Both the position numbers and the translations under genes were made by a program. From Dictyobacter vulcani (GTDB lineage Bacteria > Chloroflexota > Ktedonobacteria > Ktedonobacterales > Ktedonobacteraceae), in contig NZ_BKZW01000001.1 of NCBI RefSeq assembly GCF_008974265.1, positions 1,178,001-1,242,000 on the forward strand: a DNA stretch of 64,000 nucleotides. Direction: 5' to 3'. Below are positions 32,727 to 41,870 of this stretch, piece after piece. Position 1 is the first letter of the stretch, and each line of letters starts with the position of its first letter. The notes beneath the pieces are model-generated. The model worked only from the letters and a program-made list of their open reading frames with translations. It had not been told where the DNA came from and searched no databases.

Positions 32727-33695
32727 TTAGCTTCCTCTTTCCGACGAGACCATGCTGCGCCAACAGGCTATATTCATCGCCTCTTCCAGCGCCCGGTAGG
32801 CCAGTCCCATACCGCTCACACGCCGATAGCTACTACTGGCACGGAGATCTGCCGGTGGACGAAACGTCGCCATACCTTCCTGTAACACAGAGAGAAGCTT
32901 CTGACTGTTGAGGGGATTCATGATAGGCGTGCCTTCAAGCAGACGCTCAACGGCAAGCAAACGCGCTGGCTCCATTGAGGCTCCCCCCATTGCCAGGCGC
33001 ACCTTCCGATACATATTGTCCTCGATTTCAATGACTGCCGCAGCATTAATGAGGGCCACATCTGCGGGCGTACGGCTTACACGTATAAATGACGCGCCAC
33101 TACTCAGGCTCGGCCGCGGCACAATAGCCTCAATAATGAGTTCACTCGGGCGGCGCTCAACCTGCGCATCACGACACGCAATACGACGCTCATGCTTTCC
33201 TTTATAAACCACACCAGCCAGAGCCAATCCTGGTCGATCAATAGTTCCGCCACTCAGATCTACCTGTGTTTTTGATCCTGAGCGCACAAGAATCTCCGCA
33301 TCCAGCGCCACCAGGGCAGTGAGCAGATCCGCCTGTGAATTGATACCAGTCGCGATCGTACCACCAATGGTCGCACTATTGCGTATTAAGCGGGATGAAG
33401 AGGAGGCCGCGGCTGAACGCACCAGCAGGCCCGTGGCAAAGTCTTTGAGCAGTGGGGATTCCACCAGCTGCTGCAGGGTGGTCATCGAGCCAATGTGGAG
33501 GCCGCGTGTATCTTCAGAAATATAGGCCAGCTCCAGGTCACGTAAATCCACAACAGCTTCGATACTGTCATCTTGTATACCCAGGAGATACGTTCCGCCA
33601 GCCAGCGGCACGGTCTTAACGTCAAGACGGCCCAACAGCAGGAGGACATCATCGATATCCTCCGCCCAATGATATTCAATCAGCTCCAGTAGCAT
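32727..33695 (-). CDS. FAD-binding subunit of the molybdenum hydroxylase
   Basis: The 322-residue protein matches the FAD subunit of xanthine/CO dehydrogenases. It has the FAD loop LAGGTYLLG near residue 37, the second motif SATIGGTIATG near 107, and a C-terminal CODH FAD domain (about 190-300). It would pass electrons from the Fe-S clusters to NAD or another acceptor. Its stop abuts the start of the fused Fe-S/Mo subunit, and it follows adenine deaminase by 5 bases, so the three genes form an operon. Confidence 0.88.
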   Translation of the reverse strand: MLLELIEYHWAEDIDDVLLLLGRLDVKTVPLAGGTYLLGIQDDSIEAVVDLRDLELAYISEDTRGLHIGSMTTLQQLVESPLLKDFATGLLVRSAAASSSSRLIRNSATIGGTIATGINSQADLLTALVALDAEILVRSGSKTQVDLSGGTIDRPGLALAGVVYKGKHERRIACRDAQVERRPSELIIEAIVPRPSLSSGASFIRVSRTPADVALINAAAVIEIEDNMYRKVRLAMGGASMEPARLLAVERLLEGTPIMNPLNSQKLLSVLQEGMATFRPPADLRASSSYRRVSGMGLAYRALEEAMNIACWRSMVSSERGS

Positions 33696-33700
33696 ACCTA

Positions 33701-35446
33701 TTACCTTTGTAGAGGGATACGAGTGAACGTTTCAACGTCAATCAAGCCCTGATCCGTCAATTTAAGTGACGGAATAACTGAAAGTGAGAGGAAACTAAGG
33801 GTCATACAAGGATGCTCTAGCGAACATCCCAGCTCAGCAGCGGCTGCATCCAGTTGGCGCAATTGCTGCACCACATCTGCTGCCGGAAGCGGCGAGACCA
33901 AGCCACCGATTGGCAAGGGTACACGTGCCCTGACCTCTCCATCGACGACACAGACAAAACCGCCCCCCATCTCTTCCAATGCATACGCCGCCTGAAGAAT
34001 ATCCTTATCACTCGCACCCGCAATGACTATATTGTGGGCATCGTGAGCAACACTGGAGGCAATCGCCCCCTTACGCAGGCCGAAGCCTTTCACCAGGCCT
34101 AACCCGACACGTCCACTGGCGTGGTGTCGCTCAATCACCGCCAGTTTTAACAGGTCACGAGCAGGATCAGCCACAATCTCATCCTGCCGTAGTGGAGCCT
34201 CCTCGCGCAAGTGTCTGGTCGTGATCTGTCCAGGCTCTATCCCAATCACCTCGACCAGACCAGGTTTGCCAGGTATACACAAGTCAGCTTCAGTGACGTT
34301 TCCAATATGCACGGTACCAGTGATGTTGGTGATGCTTGAGGGTTCCTCAATGATCTCGGTCAGCAAAGAGCCATCCCGCGCAGTCAAGACGCCATCTTTA
34401 TAAACTTCGGCTATCTGAAATGTCGTCAGGTCATCTAAAACTACCAGGTCGGCTCGATAGCCAGGAGCAATCGCACCACGATCCTGTAAACCAAAATATT
34501 GCGCTGTATTGTATGAGGCCAGGCGTATGGCCTCGACCGGCTCCAATCCTAACTCGATCGCACGACGCACCATCGAATCAATATGTCCACGCGTCATGAT
34601 ATCTGAGGGATCACGATCATCAGTCACAAAAAACACGCGGGGAGGATGTAACTCCTGAACCAGGGGTAAGAGGGCGTCGAGATTCTGGGCGGCCGAACCT
34701 TCACGAATCATCAACCACATACCCAGGCGAATACGCTGCCGTGCCTCTTCCACTGTTGTGCACTCATGATCTGACTGCACGCCTGCAACTACGTATGCAT
34801 TCAGGTCCTGCTCAGTAACACCGGGTGCATGGCCATCAACGACCAGCCGGTGTTGTTGGGTGGCCTGAATTTTTGCTAATACCTGGGTGTCAGCTCCCAG
34901 CACGCCTGGAATATTCATCATCTCAGCCAGACCCAGCACGCGCTCTTCACTTAACAGTTGTACCAGATCCTCGGCCAGCAAGGTTCGGTAGGGGCTCTCA
35001 AAACTGGATGCAGGCACGCAGGATGAAAGCATGACATAGGCGGTCAGGGGCAGATTATGGCCTGCTTCCAACACATAACGAATACCATCCAGGCCCAGCA
35101 CATTGGCGAATTCATGGGGATCAAGCATCACAGTAGTCACGCCACGCGGCACCACCAACCGGGAAAACTCGGCCAGGGTCAACATTGTGCTCTCGATATG
35201 CATATGGCCATCGATCAGCGCAGGTGCCAACCAGCGACCCTGCAAATCTCGCACCTCACGAGCAGCGTAGGGGGAGCGTATACTATCATCCTGCGCCAAC
35301 ACGCCCACAACCATCCCATCCGCAATCGCGACATCAGCCAGATAACACTCACCGCTACAAACATTCACGAGTTGAGCATTACGCAGCAATAGATCTGCTG
35401 GCTCCTCACTACGCGCGATCCGAATACGCCTTCGTAATTCATCCAT
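33701..35446 (-). CDS. ade: Adenine deaminase
   Basis: From the ATG at 35446 (after GTGAGGATATC) the protein has 581 residues, the usual length for Ade. Amidohydrolase metal motifs are DGHMHIEST, DPHEFANVLG, DGHAPG and QSDHECTTVEEA. A C-terminal adenine-deaminase domain follows with GLGLVKGFGLRKGAIASSVA and HDAHNIVIAG. It converts adenine to hypoxanthine and ammonia. It heads an operon with molybdo-flavin hydroxylase subunits, which would fit oxidation of hypoxanthine to xanthine and urate. A longer start at 35485 lacks a ribosome site. Confidence 0.93.
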   Translation of the reverse strand: MDELRRRIRIARSEEPADLLLRNAQLVNVCSGECYLADVAIADGMVVGVLAQDDSIRSPYAAREVRDLQGRWLAPALIDGHMHIESTMLTLAEFSRLVVPRGVTTVMLDPHEFANVLGLDGIRYVLEAGHNLPLTAYVMLSSCVPASSFESPYRTLLAEDLVQLLSEERVLGLAEMMNIPGVLGADTQVLAKIQATQQHRLVVDGHAPGVTEQDLNAYVVAGVQSDHECTTVEEARQRIRLGMWLMIREGSAAQNLDALLPLVQELHPPRVFFVTDDRDPSDIMTRGHIDSMVRRAIELGLEPVEAIRLASYNTAQYFGLQDRGAIAPGYRADLVVLDDLTTFQIAEVYKDGVLTARDGSLLTEIIEEPSSITNITGTVHIGNVTEADLCIPGKPGLVEVIGIEPGQITTRHLREEAPLRQDEIVADPARDLLKLAVIERHHASGRVGLGLVKGFGLRKGAIASSVAHDAHNIVIAGASDKDILQAAYALEEMGGGFVCVVDGEVRARVPLPIGGLVSPLPAADVVQQLRQLDAAAAELGCSLEHPCMTLSFLSLSVIPSLKLTDQGLIDVETFTRIPLQR

Positions 35447-35788
35447 TGATATCCTCACTTCTGCATCAAAATAGCTGCACCCCAAAATCCCAATCCACTA
35501 CACTGCTTTGGGCTATGCACTCACTGCCAAATGCCACCTTTTCTCTGCTCTGGCGAGAGCCAGTTGCTATCGAACTCAGTAGCAGATTTTAACACATAGA
35601 TTTACTTTTGCTATAATTCCATCAACTCGGTAACCATTATGGGTGTACGTGGGTACCAAACTGAAGACACAATATCATATAGGAACACGTTGACGCCAGA
35701 CTTTCATCCCACAGGACATCTCTAACGTATACTTTATAGCAATTGATTGTTAACGTCACTGCGCAGATAATGAAAGGATAAACCATTT
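35447..35788. other. Intergenic region with a plus-strand promoter
   Basis: TTAACA at 35589-35594, a 17-base spacer and TATAAT at 35612-35617 form a good housekeeping-type promoter pointing to the gene at 35789, leaving a leader of about 165 bases. No riboswitch fold was recognised. The deaminase promoter on the other strand is not evident. Confidence 0.5.
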
Positions 35789-36064
35789 ATGGATAATAAT
35801 AATAACACGGTTGGCGGCGCGATCGTTAAGATCGTTGCATTGACCGGCGGCGCGATCGCTGGCGCAATCCTTGCCAACTGGTTCGATCAGTTGTTAAGTA
35901 ATATGGCCCATGAGCGCTCGGATTTTGATAAATCCCGCTATGCCCAGGGACTCAGCTCGCAGGATCTACCGGCCCAGGAGAAGCGTGCGATCAATACCGA
36001 ACCACGTATCATCAAAATTGAACATGGTGAGTATCAGGGTTATCAGGAGGAAGGAGACCTCTAA
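35789..36064 (+). CDS. Small hypothetical protein upstream of URO-D gene
   Basis: The 91-residue protein has an N-terminal hydrophobic helix (about 8-30, GGAIVKIVALTGGAIAGAIL) and a charged second half (HERSDFDKSRYAQGL, RAINTEPRIIKIEHGEYQ). It follows AAAGGATAAACC and ends 4 bases before the URO-D gene, so the two are co-transcribed and probably coupled. No family is recognised; a small membrane-anchored protein is likely. Confidence 0.6.
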   Translation: MDNNNNTVGGAIVKIVALTGGAIAGAILANWFDQLLSNMAHERSDFDKSRYAQGLSSQDLPAQEKRAINTEPRIIKIEHGEYQGYQEEGDL

Positions 36065-36068
36065 GTAT

Positions 36069-37040
36069 ATGTCTCATCAGATGACGCCAGGCGAACGGGT
36101 ACGTGCCGCCTTGCAGGGAAATGCAGTAGATCGGGTGCCGTTCTGTTTCTGGCACCATTTTCAGCCACAGGGATCGGGCGAACGGCTAGCGGCTGCTACC
36201 TTTGAGTTTTTTAAGACCCAATTTGATCTGGATATTGTCAAAATCATGCCAGATCTGCCCTATCCCGAGCCGGCGGAAAAAATTCAGGATGTGGAACAGT
36301 TACGTTTGCTCCCACAACTGGATCTGGAGACACCAATCTTTCAGGAACAACTGCTCTGTATCCGCTTATTGCGCAAGCAGTTGGGACCCGACTATCCTTT
36401 AATACTGACACTGTTTAGTCCACTCACCTACCTCTTTAATTTTATGGGGGCAGACTTCAAGGGAAAAGATCTGGTGATAGCGACCGCGCGCCAGAATCCT
36501 GCTCCGATCGAAGCGGGACTGGCCACCGTGGCGGCCAATCTGCAACGCCTGATGCGAGCAGCAATTGAGGCTGGTGCCAGTGGTATTTTCTTTTCTTGCA
36601 TGGGGGCAACCAGCGCGGATTTTAGCCGTGAAGAATATCTACGCTTTGGGCATCCTTATGATCTAGAAGCCCTGAAGGGAGCGGAGGCCGGCTGGCTCAA
36701 TATTGTGCATATTCATGCCGCGCCTGAGCAGGTAGAGGATCAAATTTATTTTGATCTCTTTACAGAGTATCCAGTGCCAGCATTGAGCTGGAGCGATCGT
36801 CTGACCGGTCCAAGTCTGAGCGAGGCACTGACAATGACCGATAAATGCTTGATGGGCGGTCTCTGGGAGCGCGGTCCTTTAACCCATGGTAGCGAGACCG
36901 AAATCGAGAATGAGATGCTGGGAGCAGTTATGCAAACGCGAGGTCAGCGCTTGATTCTGGCCAATGGCTGCTCAATTCCCGATGATGTGTCGGACCGGCC
37001 ACTCCAGATTGCGCGCAGGCTCGTTGATCAATTGCAATAA
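36069..37040 (+). CDS. Uroporphyrinogen decarboxylase-family protein
   Basis: From the ATG at 36069 the protein has 323 residues and a URO-D-like TIM barrel: MTPGERVRAALQGNAVDRVP, then FCFWHHFQPQG, and the late NGCSIPDDV. True HemE enzymes carry a PVWFMRQAGRY-type motif that is absent here. It may instead be a methyltransferase of the MtaA/CmuA type or another member of the superfamily. An AAGGAG lies about 12 bases upstream. A longer in-frame start at 35910 overlaps the small upstream gene and is less likely. The substrate is unknown. Confidence 0.75.
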   Translation: MSHQMTPGERVRAALQGNAVDRVPFCFWHHFQPQGSGERLAAATFEFFKTQFDLDIVKIMPDLPYPEPAEKIQDVEQLRLLPQLDLETPIFQEQLLCIRLLRKQLGPDYPLILTLFSPLTYLFNFMGADFKGKDLVIATARQNPAPIEAGLATVAANLQRLMRAAIEAGASGIFFSCMGATSADFSREEYLRFGHPYDLEALKGAEAGWLNIVHIHAAPEQVEDQIYFDLFTEYPVPALSWSDRLTGPSLSEALTMTDKCLMGGLWERGPLTHGSETEIENEMLGAVMQTRGQRLILANGCSIPDDVSDRPLQIARRLVDQLQ

Positions 37041-37046
37041 GTTGAT

Positions 37047-37086
37047 ATGGATGTGCTCCATTTTGCGTAACGGAGCACATATCCAT
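37047..37086. terminator. Hairpin between convergent genes
   Basis: ATGGATGTGCTCC (37047-37059) pairs with 37072-37086 with one small bulge. It lies between the URO-D stop and the aminotransferase stop, and so serves both. No long T-run is present. Confidence 0.5.
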
Positions 37087-37094
37087 CATGTAGT

Positions 37095-38518
37095 TTATGC
37101 TACGACATGGCTTTCACTACTACCTGGCAGGATAGACAAATTTGGCAGATCTGCACCTGTACCTGAAATGCTACTATGCAGTGCCTGAATAGTGTCTTCT
37201 AGACGATTCAAGACTGTATCAATCTCATCCATCGTCATCACCAGAGGCGGCTCAATACGAATAACACGTGAGTTATTCAGGGTACCCGAAATCAAGACAC
37301 CGCGTTGGAACAGGCCAGCAGCAATCTCATAACCAATGTCATCATTCACGAAGTGTTGTCCGATCAACAAGCCTTTGCCAGTGATATCAGTATAGATATC
37401 TGCATGCCGAGCCGCAATCTCTTTCAAGTGTTTGATGAAATACTCGCCTTTCTCGGCTGCCTGCTCTACCAGATTCTCTTCAAGGGTAACATTGATCGCC
37501 GCAATGGCAGCGGCACAGGCTAAGGGATTCCCACCGGTGGTTGAAGTATGAATAAAAGGATTGCTATTAAAGACACTCCAGATTTTCGGAGTAGCCATAA
37601 AAGCTCCAATCGGCATCACCCCACCACCAAGAGCTTTAGCTGAAGTAATAATATCCGGTGCTACATCCCAGTGCTCCACCCCCACAACTTGCCGGTTCGT
37701 CCCAGTCCTGTCTGCACTTCGTCCGCGATCAGCAGAACCTCATATTCGTCACAGAGTTGGCGGACGCGTGGCCAGTAATCATCTGGTGGGACAATCGCAC
37801 CAGCTTCACCCTGAATCGGCTCCAGCACTACCGCTGCAATATCATTGCCCACTTCTTTAGCAATCTGTAACTGCTGCTCAATCGCCGCAGCATCTCCAAA
37901 GGGCACATGGTAGATATTGTTATGTAGCGGCATGGCTGGTCGGCGAAAGATGGATTTACCCGTTAAGGAGAGAGAACCTGTTGTCTTCCCATGGAAACCA
38001 CGTACAGCTGCAATGAAACCACTCTTGCGCGTATACAGCTTGGCAACTTTCATTGCGCCTTCTACCGCTTCGGTACCACTCCCGACAAAGAAACTATACT
38101 GGATATCGCCAGGAGTAATCTCTGCCAGCAGATGGGCCAGCATACCACGTAAGGGATCTAATAATTCCTGGGTTGGCAACGGACTCTTTTGTAGCTGTGC
38201 CTGTACGGCCCCAACGACCTTAGGATGCGCCCAGCCCAGGTTAAAGAGGCCAAAGCCACCCAGGCAGTCGATATACTCCTTACCCATTACATCTCGGAAG
38301 GTAGCACCACGGCCAGTCCATTCCACAGAAGCAAAATCACCTGCTTCAGCTACTGATTTACGATACTCGATAAATCCACTATTATAGTATTTGGCGAAAT
38401 TCTCAACCGTGGTCTCTACCAACCACTCAGCTTCACTCTTCCCTAACTGAGGCTTATGTACAACGTCGAGATAGCGCTGGGAGTCATTAAGGGCCTTTAG
38501 TAAACCATCGGAACTCAT
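37095..38518 (-). pseudogene. patA: Putrescine aminotransferase, frameshifted
   Basis: Two overlapping frames together match the whole of E. coli PatA (YgjG). The first (38518 to 37661) carries the N-terminal half with GFIEYRKSV, SFFVGSGTEAVEGAMKVAK and IADEVQTGLGRTGK. The second (to 37095) continues with DVAPDIITSAKALGGGVMPI, whose Lys binds PLP, then FIHTSTTGGNPLACAAA and ISGTLNNSRVIRIEPPLVM. The junction is a run of five C at 37679-37683; adding one base there restores a single frame. PatA moves the amino group of putrescine to 2-oxoglutarate. Either the gene is inactive or the homopolymer was misread. A ribosome site AAGGA precedes the ATG. Confidence 0.85.
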
Positions 38519-39011
38519 ATATATCCTTTCCGGAAATGCGGCAAAAACAATCTATTCCACAGTCGATCCGCATACATCTGACAGCACTTCTACATGTACT
38601 TGCTTGCAAGCAACCAGTGCTTGTGGATAGAGGAATACCTATCCCTGAAGATAGGGGTGAATAAAAATGACACGCCTGGCTGAGTAATACTATTTTTAAG
38701 CTATTGCACCACAAAACGTGCATCTGTGAATTTTATGACACAAAGATACACGGTCTTACTAGAGAAAAATGCTAAAAGATAAAGTCAGCCAGGTAGAAGA
38801 GACACAGAGGCAGTAGGCTCAGGGGTAGCAAGTGGACAAATGAAAGCCACAAAATACATAGAATTTCGGGATGTAACCACCTTTTTTTGGGTTGGAGGCA
38901 AGTGCTTTTTTCATAAGACACCATTCTTTAAATTTGAGCCTGGTGAAGTTTCCTTGTCTCCTAGTATAGCTGACAACCTGGAATAAAGCAAGCACCATAT
39001 TGTCCACTTCA
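38519..39011. other. 493-base gap with short palindromes
   Basis: The stretch contains the palindrome TTGCTTGCAAGCAA near 38600 and further small inverted repeats. Short frames on the minus strand are not convincing. No RNA gene was recognised. Confidence 0.35.
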
Positions 39012-39605
39012 CTACTGGGAGAAACTCACGATACCCTGGGCGCGCATTTGTTGGATGATGTACATGGTAGTCTCGGTTGAAAGGCGACTGAGCAGGGCAA
39101 TTCGTTCGATGGTACGCTGTCCATCAATCAATTGATACACTTTTCGCTTGCTCGCATCTTGAAATTGATTGAGCTCGGTTTCCCGTATGCGATAGACAAT
39201 AGCCGACGAGGTAAGCGGCATAACCGCTGGTATAGCAGGAGCAGTCTCGGCTGAGGATGGGGAAGGTGGTATTGACAAAGGACCTGTTTGTGAAGATAGA
39301 TAAACCCTGGCAATCTGGTCTGTATTACGCGGACTCATCATTGCTGTTCGCCATTCCAGCGTACCAGCACGATTGAGGATGTTTGTAATCTGATCCAAAG
39401 CAATCGATCCTTGATTCAGGCCAATCCAGAGCTGACAGGCAACTATTTGACCTTTGTTAAAGGTAATTTCTATCTTCCCGGACGCTTTAACGGAAGCAAT
39501 ATTATGCATTTTCGCGACTGGAATCTCAGCCTCTAACAGGCCATTAAATCCAGTGGTATGCAAACGATTAACGATTATTGCTCCATCAAGTTGTAAACTA
39601 TTCAC
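39012..39605 (-). CDS. DUF4388-like protein with C-terminal winged-helix-like part
   Basis: The 197-residue protein starts with GTG at 39605 after AGGATGAG. The N-terminal part (about 1-100) resembles the PATAN/DUF4388 fold seen in gliding and regulatory proteins: TGFNGLLEAEIPVAKMHNIA, then SGKIEITFNKGQIVACQLW. A Pro/Ser-rich linker and a C-terminal helical segment (about 140-197; KVYQLIDGQRTIERIALLSR) like a winged helix follow. A regulatory role in two-component or GTPase switching is typical of such proteins. The assignment is moderate. Confidence 0.6.
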   Translation of the reverse strand: MNSLQLDGAIIVNRLHTTGFNGLLEAEIPVAKMHNIASVKASGKIEITFNKGQIVACQLWIGLNQGSIALDQITNILNRAGTLEWRTAMMSPRNTDQIARVYLSSQTGPLSIPPSPSSAETAPAIPAVMPLTSSAIVYRIRETELNQFQDASKRKVYQLIDGQRTIERIALLSRLSTETTMYIIQQMRAQGIVSFSQ

Positions 39606-39742
39606 ATTCTCATCCTAAAATTTTTTAGATCTCCATAATATCATTGCATGGCAAATAAACTGTATAACTAAAGTTCATGAAAAGACAACCAGACAATAGA
39701 TATTCATCTGTAATACGGATGATCAAGCATAAATAGATACAT

Positions 39743-39776
39743 AAAAACAGGCAAGTATACTAACCTGCCTGTTTTT
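39743..39776. terminator. Terminator after small membrane-protein gene
   Basis: AAAAACAGGCA (39743-39753) pairs with TGCCTGTTTTT (39766-39776). It ends 12 bases downstream of the minus-strand stop at 39788. Confidence 0.75.
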
Positions 39777-39787
39777 AACGATCCAAT

Positions 39788-40048
39788 CTAGAAACCAGAG
39801 ACCTTTTTTGATGCCTGCGTGGCACGGCCGGATGACAGGGATCTGGATCTATTCGGAAGCAGCAAGAGACCAAAGAAAACCAGGAGTGAGACAGAACCTA
39901 CAACAATTAAGCTTACTTCGTAGGATGGCTGACCACTCACAATCGCATCATAATCTGTGATCAAAAGGAGTGTGACTTCAAGGCATAAAAGTGCAGTTAA
40001 GGTTATCAATATAAGCGTAAACCAGGAATACATTGCTTTCCAATCCAT
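39788..40048 (-). CDS. Small two-helix membrane protein
   Basis: From the ATG at 40048 (after GAAGGG) the 86-residue protein has two hydrophobic segments (about 7-30, SWFTLILITLTALLCLEVTL, and 45-65, VSLIVVGSVSLLVFFGLLLL) and a basic, Ser-rich tail (RSRSLSSGRATQASKK). A GTG further upstream is an alternative start. No family is recognised. Confidence 0.6.
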   Translation of the reverse strand: MDWKAMYSWFTLILITLTALLCLEVTLLLITDYDAIVSGQPSYEVSLIVVGSVSLLVFFGLLLLPNRSRSLSSGRATQASKKVSGF

Positions 40049-40246
40049 CGCATTATTCCCTTCCAAACTGCTCACGACAAAAATAATGATGAGGGGAGAG
40101 TCGAGTCGTTAAGTAAAAATAATTATAGCATAATTCGCTATTAAATACAGTATCTTGTCAGCTCAACTCAACTATGATAATTTTATCAGTGTCGGATCTA
40201 TGACTATTAATAGATGTTCGTCTTTAACCATTCTAAAGGCATAACT

Positions 40247-40345
40247 ATGCGCAAAATATTTAGTACTGAGGCCAAAATCTCTCGTGCGGATGCCCGTACA
40301 CAAATCTTTCAGCAAACACTGAGCTTCCTGCAACAAATTCCATAA
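40247..40345 (+). CDS. Possible 32-residue peptide
   Basis: An ATG after AAAGG opens a 33-codon frame starting MRKIFSTEAKISRADARTQI and ending QQIP. A strong hairpin (40357-40415) lies directly downstream. The gap would otherwise be gene-free. The peptide is mildly basic and helical, with no known relative. It could also be chance. Confidence 0.3.
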   Translation: MRKIFSTEAKISRADARTQIFQQTLSFLQQIP

Positions 40346-40356
40346 ACTATTTCACA

Positions 40357-40415
40357 TATAGAAGAGAGCCAGCATCAGCATAGATAATCTATGTTGGTAC
40401 TGGCTCTCTTCTATA
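40357..40415. terminator. 59-base near-perfect cruciform terminator
   Basis: TATAGAAGAGAGCCAG (40357-40372) pairs perfectly with 40400-40415, and a second inner stem (CATAGAT with ATCTATG) fills the middle. It lies just after the argJ stop at 40428 on the minus strand. Confidence 0.7.
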
Positions 40416-40427
40416 GAGTAAAGTAAT

Positions 40428-41591
40428 CTATGTAGTATATTCGCCGTTGATCTTAACGTATTCATAGGAAAGATCACAGCCCCAGACGGTAGCCCTGGCT
40501 TCGCCAGTTCCGAGCGAAACATAGATGGCAACTTCAGTATTGTGTAGATACGCTTCGAGCTGCGGCAGATTCTCCTGACCGAGTGGCTGTCCCTGGTAGA
40601 CAAGCAGGTCTCCGAAGGAGATAGAGACATTCTCGGGCAAGATATCGGTATATTGATGGCATTTGCCGATCGCCATCGCAACGCGGCCCCAATTGGGATC
40701 AGTACCAAAGATAGCGGTTTTGACAAGGGGTGAGTTGACGATGGATTTAGCAACGGTCTTCGCCTGCTCAAATGAGGCCGCCTGCGATACCGTTACTTCT
40801 AATAGTTTCGTCGCTCCCTCACCATCGCTGGCCAGATCCCGAGCCAGATCAGTCGCCATCTCAAGCAAGACCTGCCGAAAATCGGCCAGGGGGACATCAC
40901 CGGCCAGTCCGTTGGCCATAATAGCGACGGTATCACTGGTACTGGTGTCGGTATCAACACTGATCATGTTAAAGGTCAGGTTAACCACTTCTTGAAGACA
41001 CTGTTTGAGATAATCCTGAGCAATCCGGGCGTCGGTGACAAAATATGCCAGCATGGTCGCCATATTCGGCTCAATCATACCAACACCCTTGCACATTCCT
41101 ACCAGAACAGCATCACCGATGCGCCGGGCACGCATCTTAGGGCGGGTATCAGTGGTCATAATCGCGTGAGCTGAAACATGGAGTCGTCCCGGACGCATCT
41201 CGGCTGCGATGCCTGCAATACCGGCCCGCAAGTTTTCCATGGGCAACTGCCAGCCAATGACACCGGTCGAAGAGGGCAAGATATCCTCGGCTGCGATGTG
41301 CAATTCCTCGGCCACACGCCGGGCAACTTCACGAATATTGGCCAGACCCTGCTCGCCGGTAGCGACATTGGCATTCTTACTATTAATGACAAACGCCTGT
41401 AGCTGGCCATTGGCAACATGCTCCCGGCCGACTGTGATCGCAGGTCCACAAAAACGGCTCTGCGTAAACATCGCCGCTGCCGCTGCCGGTACATCCGAAG
41501 CAATCACCGTAAAATCGAGTGTAGTATCTCTGATGCCCACGCTTTTGGCGCATGAGCGAAAACCCTGTGGATAGAAAGGTAACGATTGCAT
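40428..41591 (-). CDS. argJ: Bifunctional ornithine acetyltransferase / glutamate N-acetyltransferase
   Basis: From the ATG at 41591 (GGGGG 10 bases upstream; another ATG at 41600 is possible) the protein has 387 residues. It carries the ArgJ hallmarks: TTDTRPK, the self-cleavage segment KGVGMIEPNMATML, where the Thr becomes the nucleophile, and SDTVAIMANGL. It transfers acetyl from acetylornithine to glutamate in arginine synthesis. It is the last gene of the T-box operon region, following the second prolyl-tRNA synthetase and a decayed GNAT. Proline and arginine synthesis both start from glutamate, which may explain the neighbourhood. Confidence 0.92.
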   Translation of the reverse strand: MQSLPFYPQGFRSCAKSVGIRDTTLDFTVIASDVPAAAAAMFTQSRFCGPAITVGREHVANGQLQAFVINSKNANVATGEQGLANIREVARRVAEELHIAAEDILPSSTGVIGWQLPMENLRAGIAGIAAEMRPGRLHVSAHAIMTTDTRPKMRARRIGDAVLVGMCKGVGMIEPNMATMLAYFVTDARIAQDYLKQCLQEVVNLTFNMISVDTDTSTSDTVAIMANGLAGDVPLADFRQVLLEMATDLARDLASDGEGATKLLEVTVSQAASFEQAKTVAKSIVNSPLVKTAIFGTDPNWGRVAMAIGKCHQYTDILPENVSISFGDLLVYQGQPLGQENLPQLEAYLHNTEVAIYVSLGTGEARATVWGCDLSYEYVKINGEYTT

Positions 41592-41673
41592 AGGTACCAT
41601 TCCCCCGTTGTAACTAGTCAATTTTTCCAAATAAACCAGGAGAAGTACACCATTGGGCTCCCCAGGTGATCGG

Positions 41674-41865
41674 CTACCTGCCAGGTGCCAATAAGGTGAG
41701 GGAGAAAAAAGCGGCGTCACCCTGTTCTTCCCAACCATTCTTCGTATAAAATTTGCGTGTGTAGGATTCCTTTTGAATAGGTTCAGACCATCCTGATGCG
41801 CGGGGGATAGTAGTAATCGCACTACTATCCTCCAGGCATACTTCACGAATAGTGATTTCGCCCAT
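41674..41865 (-). pseudogene. Fragment of a GNAT acetyltransferase
   Basis: The 63-residue frame has the start of a GNAT fold (GEITIREVCLEDSSA) joined directly to what looks like its end (FYTKNGWEEQGDAAFFSLTLLA). The central acetyl-CoA-binding part is missing. A perfect 9-bp inverted repeat (41808-41832) lies at the join and may mark the deletion. It sits 5 bases after the prolyl-tRNA synthetase stop and overlaps the region before argJ. Confidence 0.5.
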
Positions 41866-41870
41866 GCCTT

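Noticed and set aside
38819-39007. 62-codon minus-strand frame
   Set aside because: Composition and start context are poor; it lies in a palindrome-rich gap.
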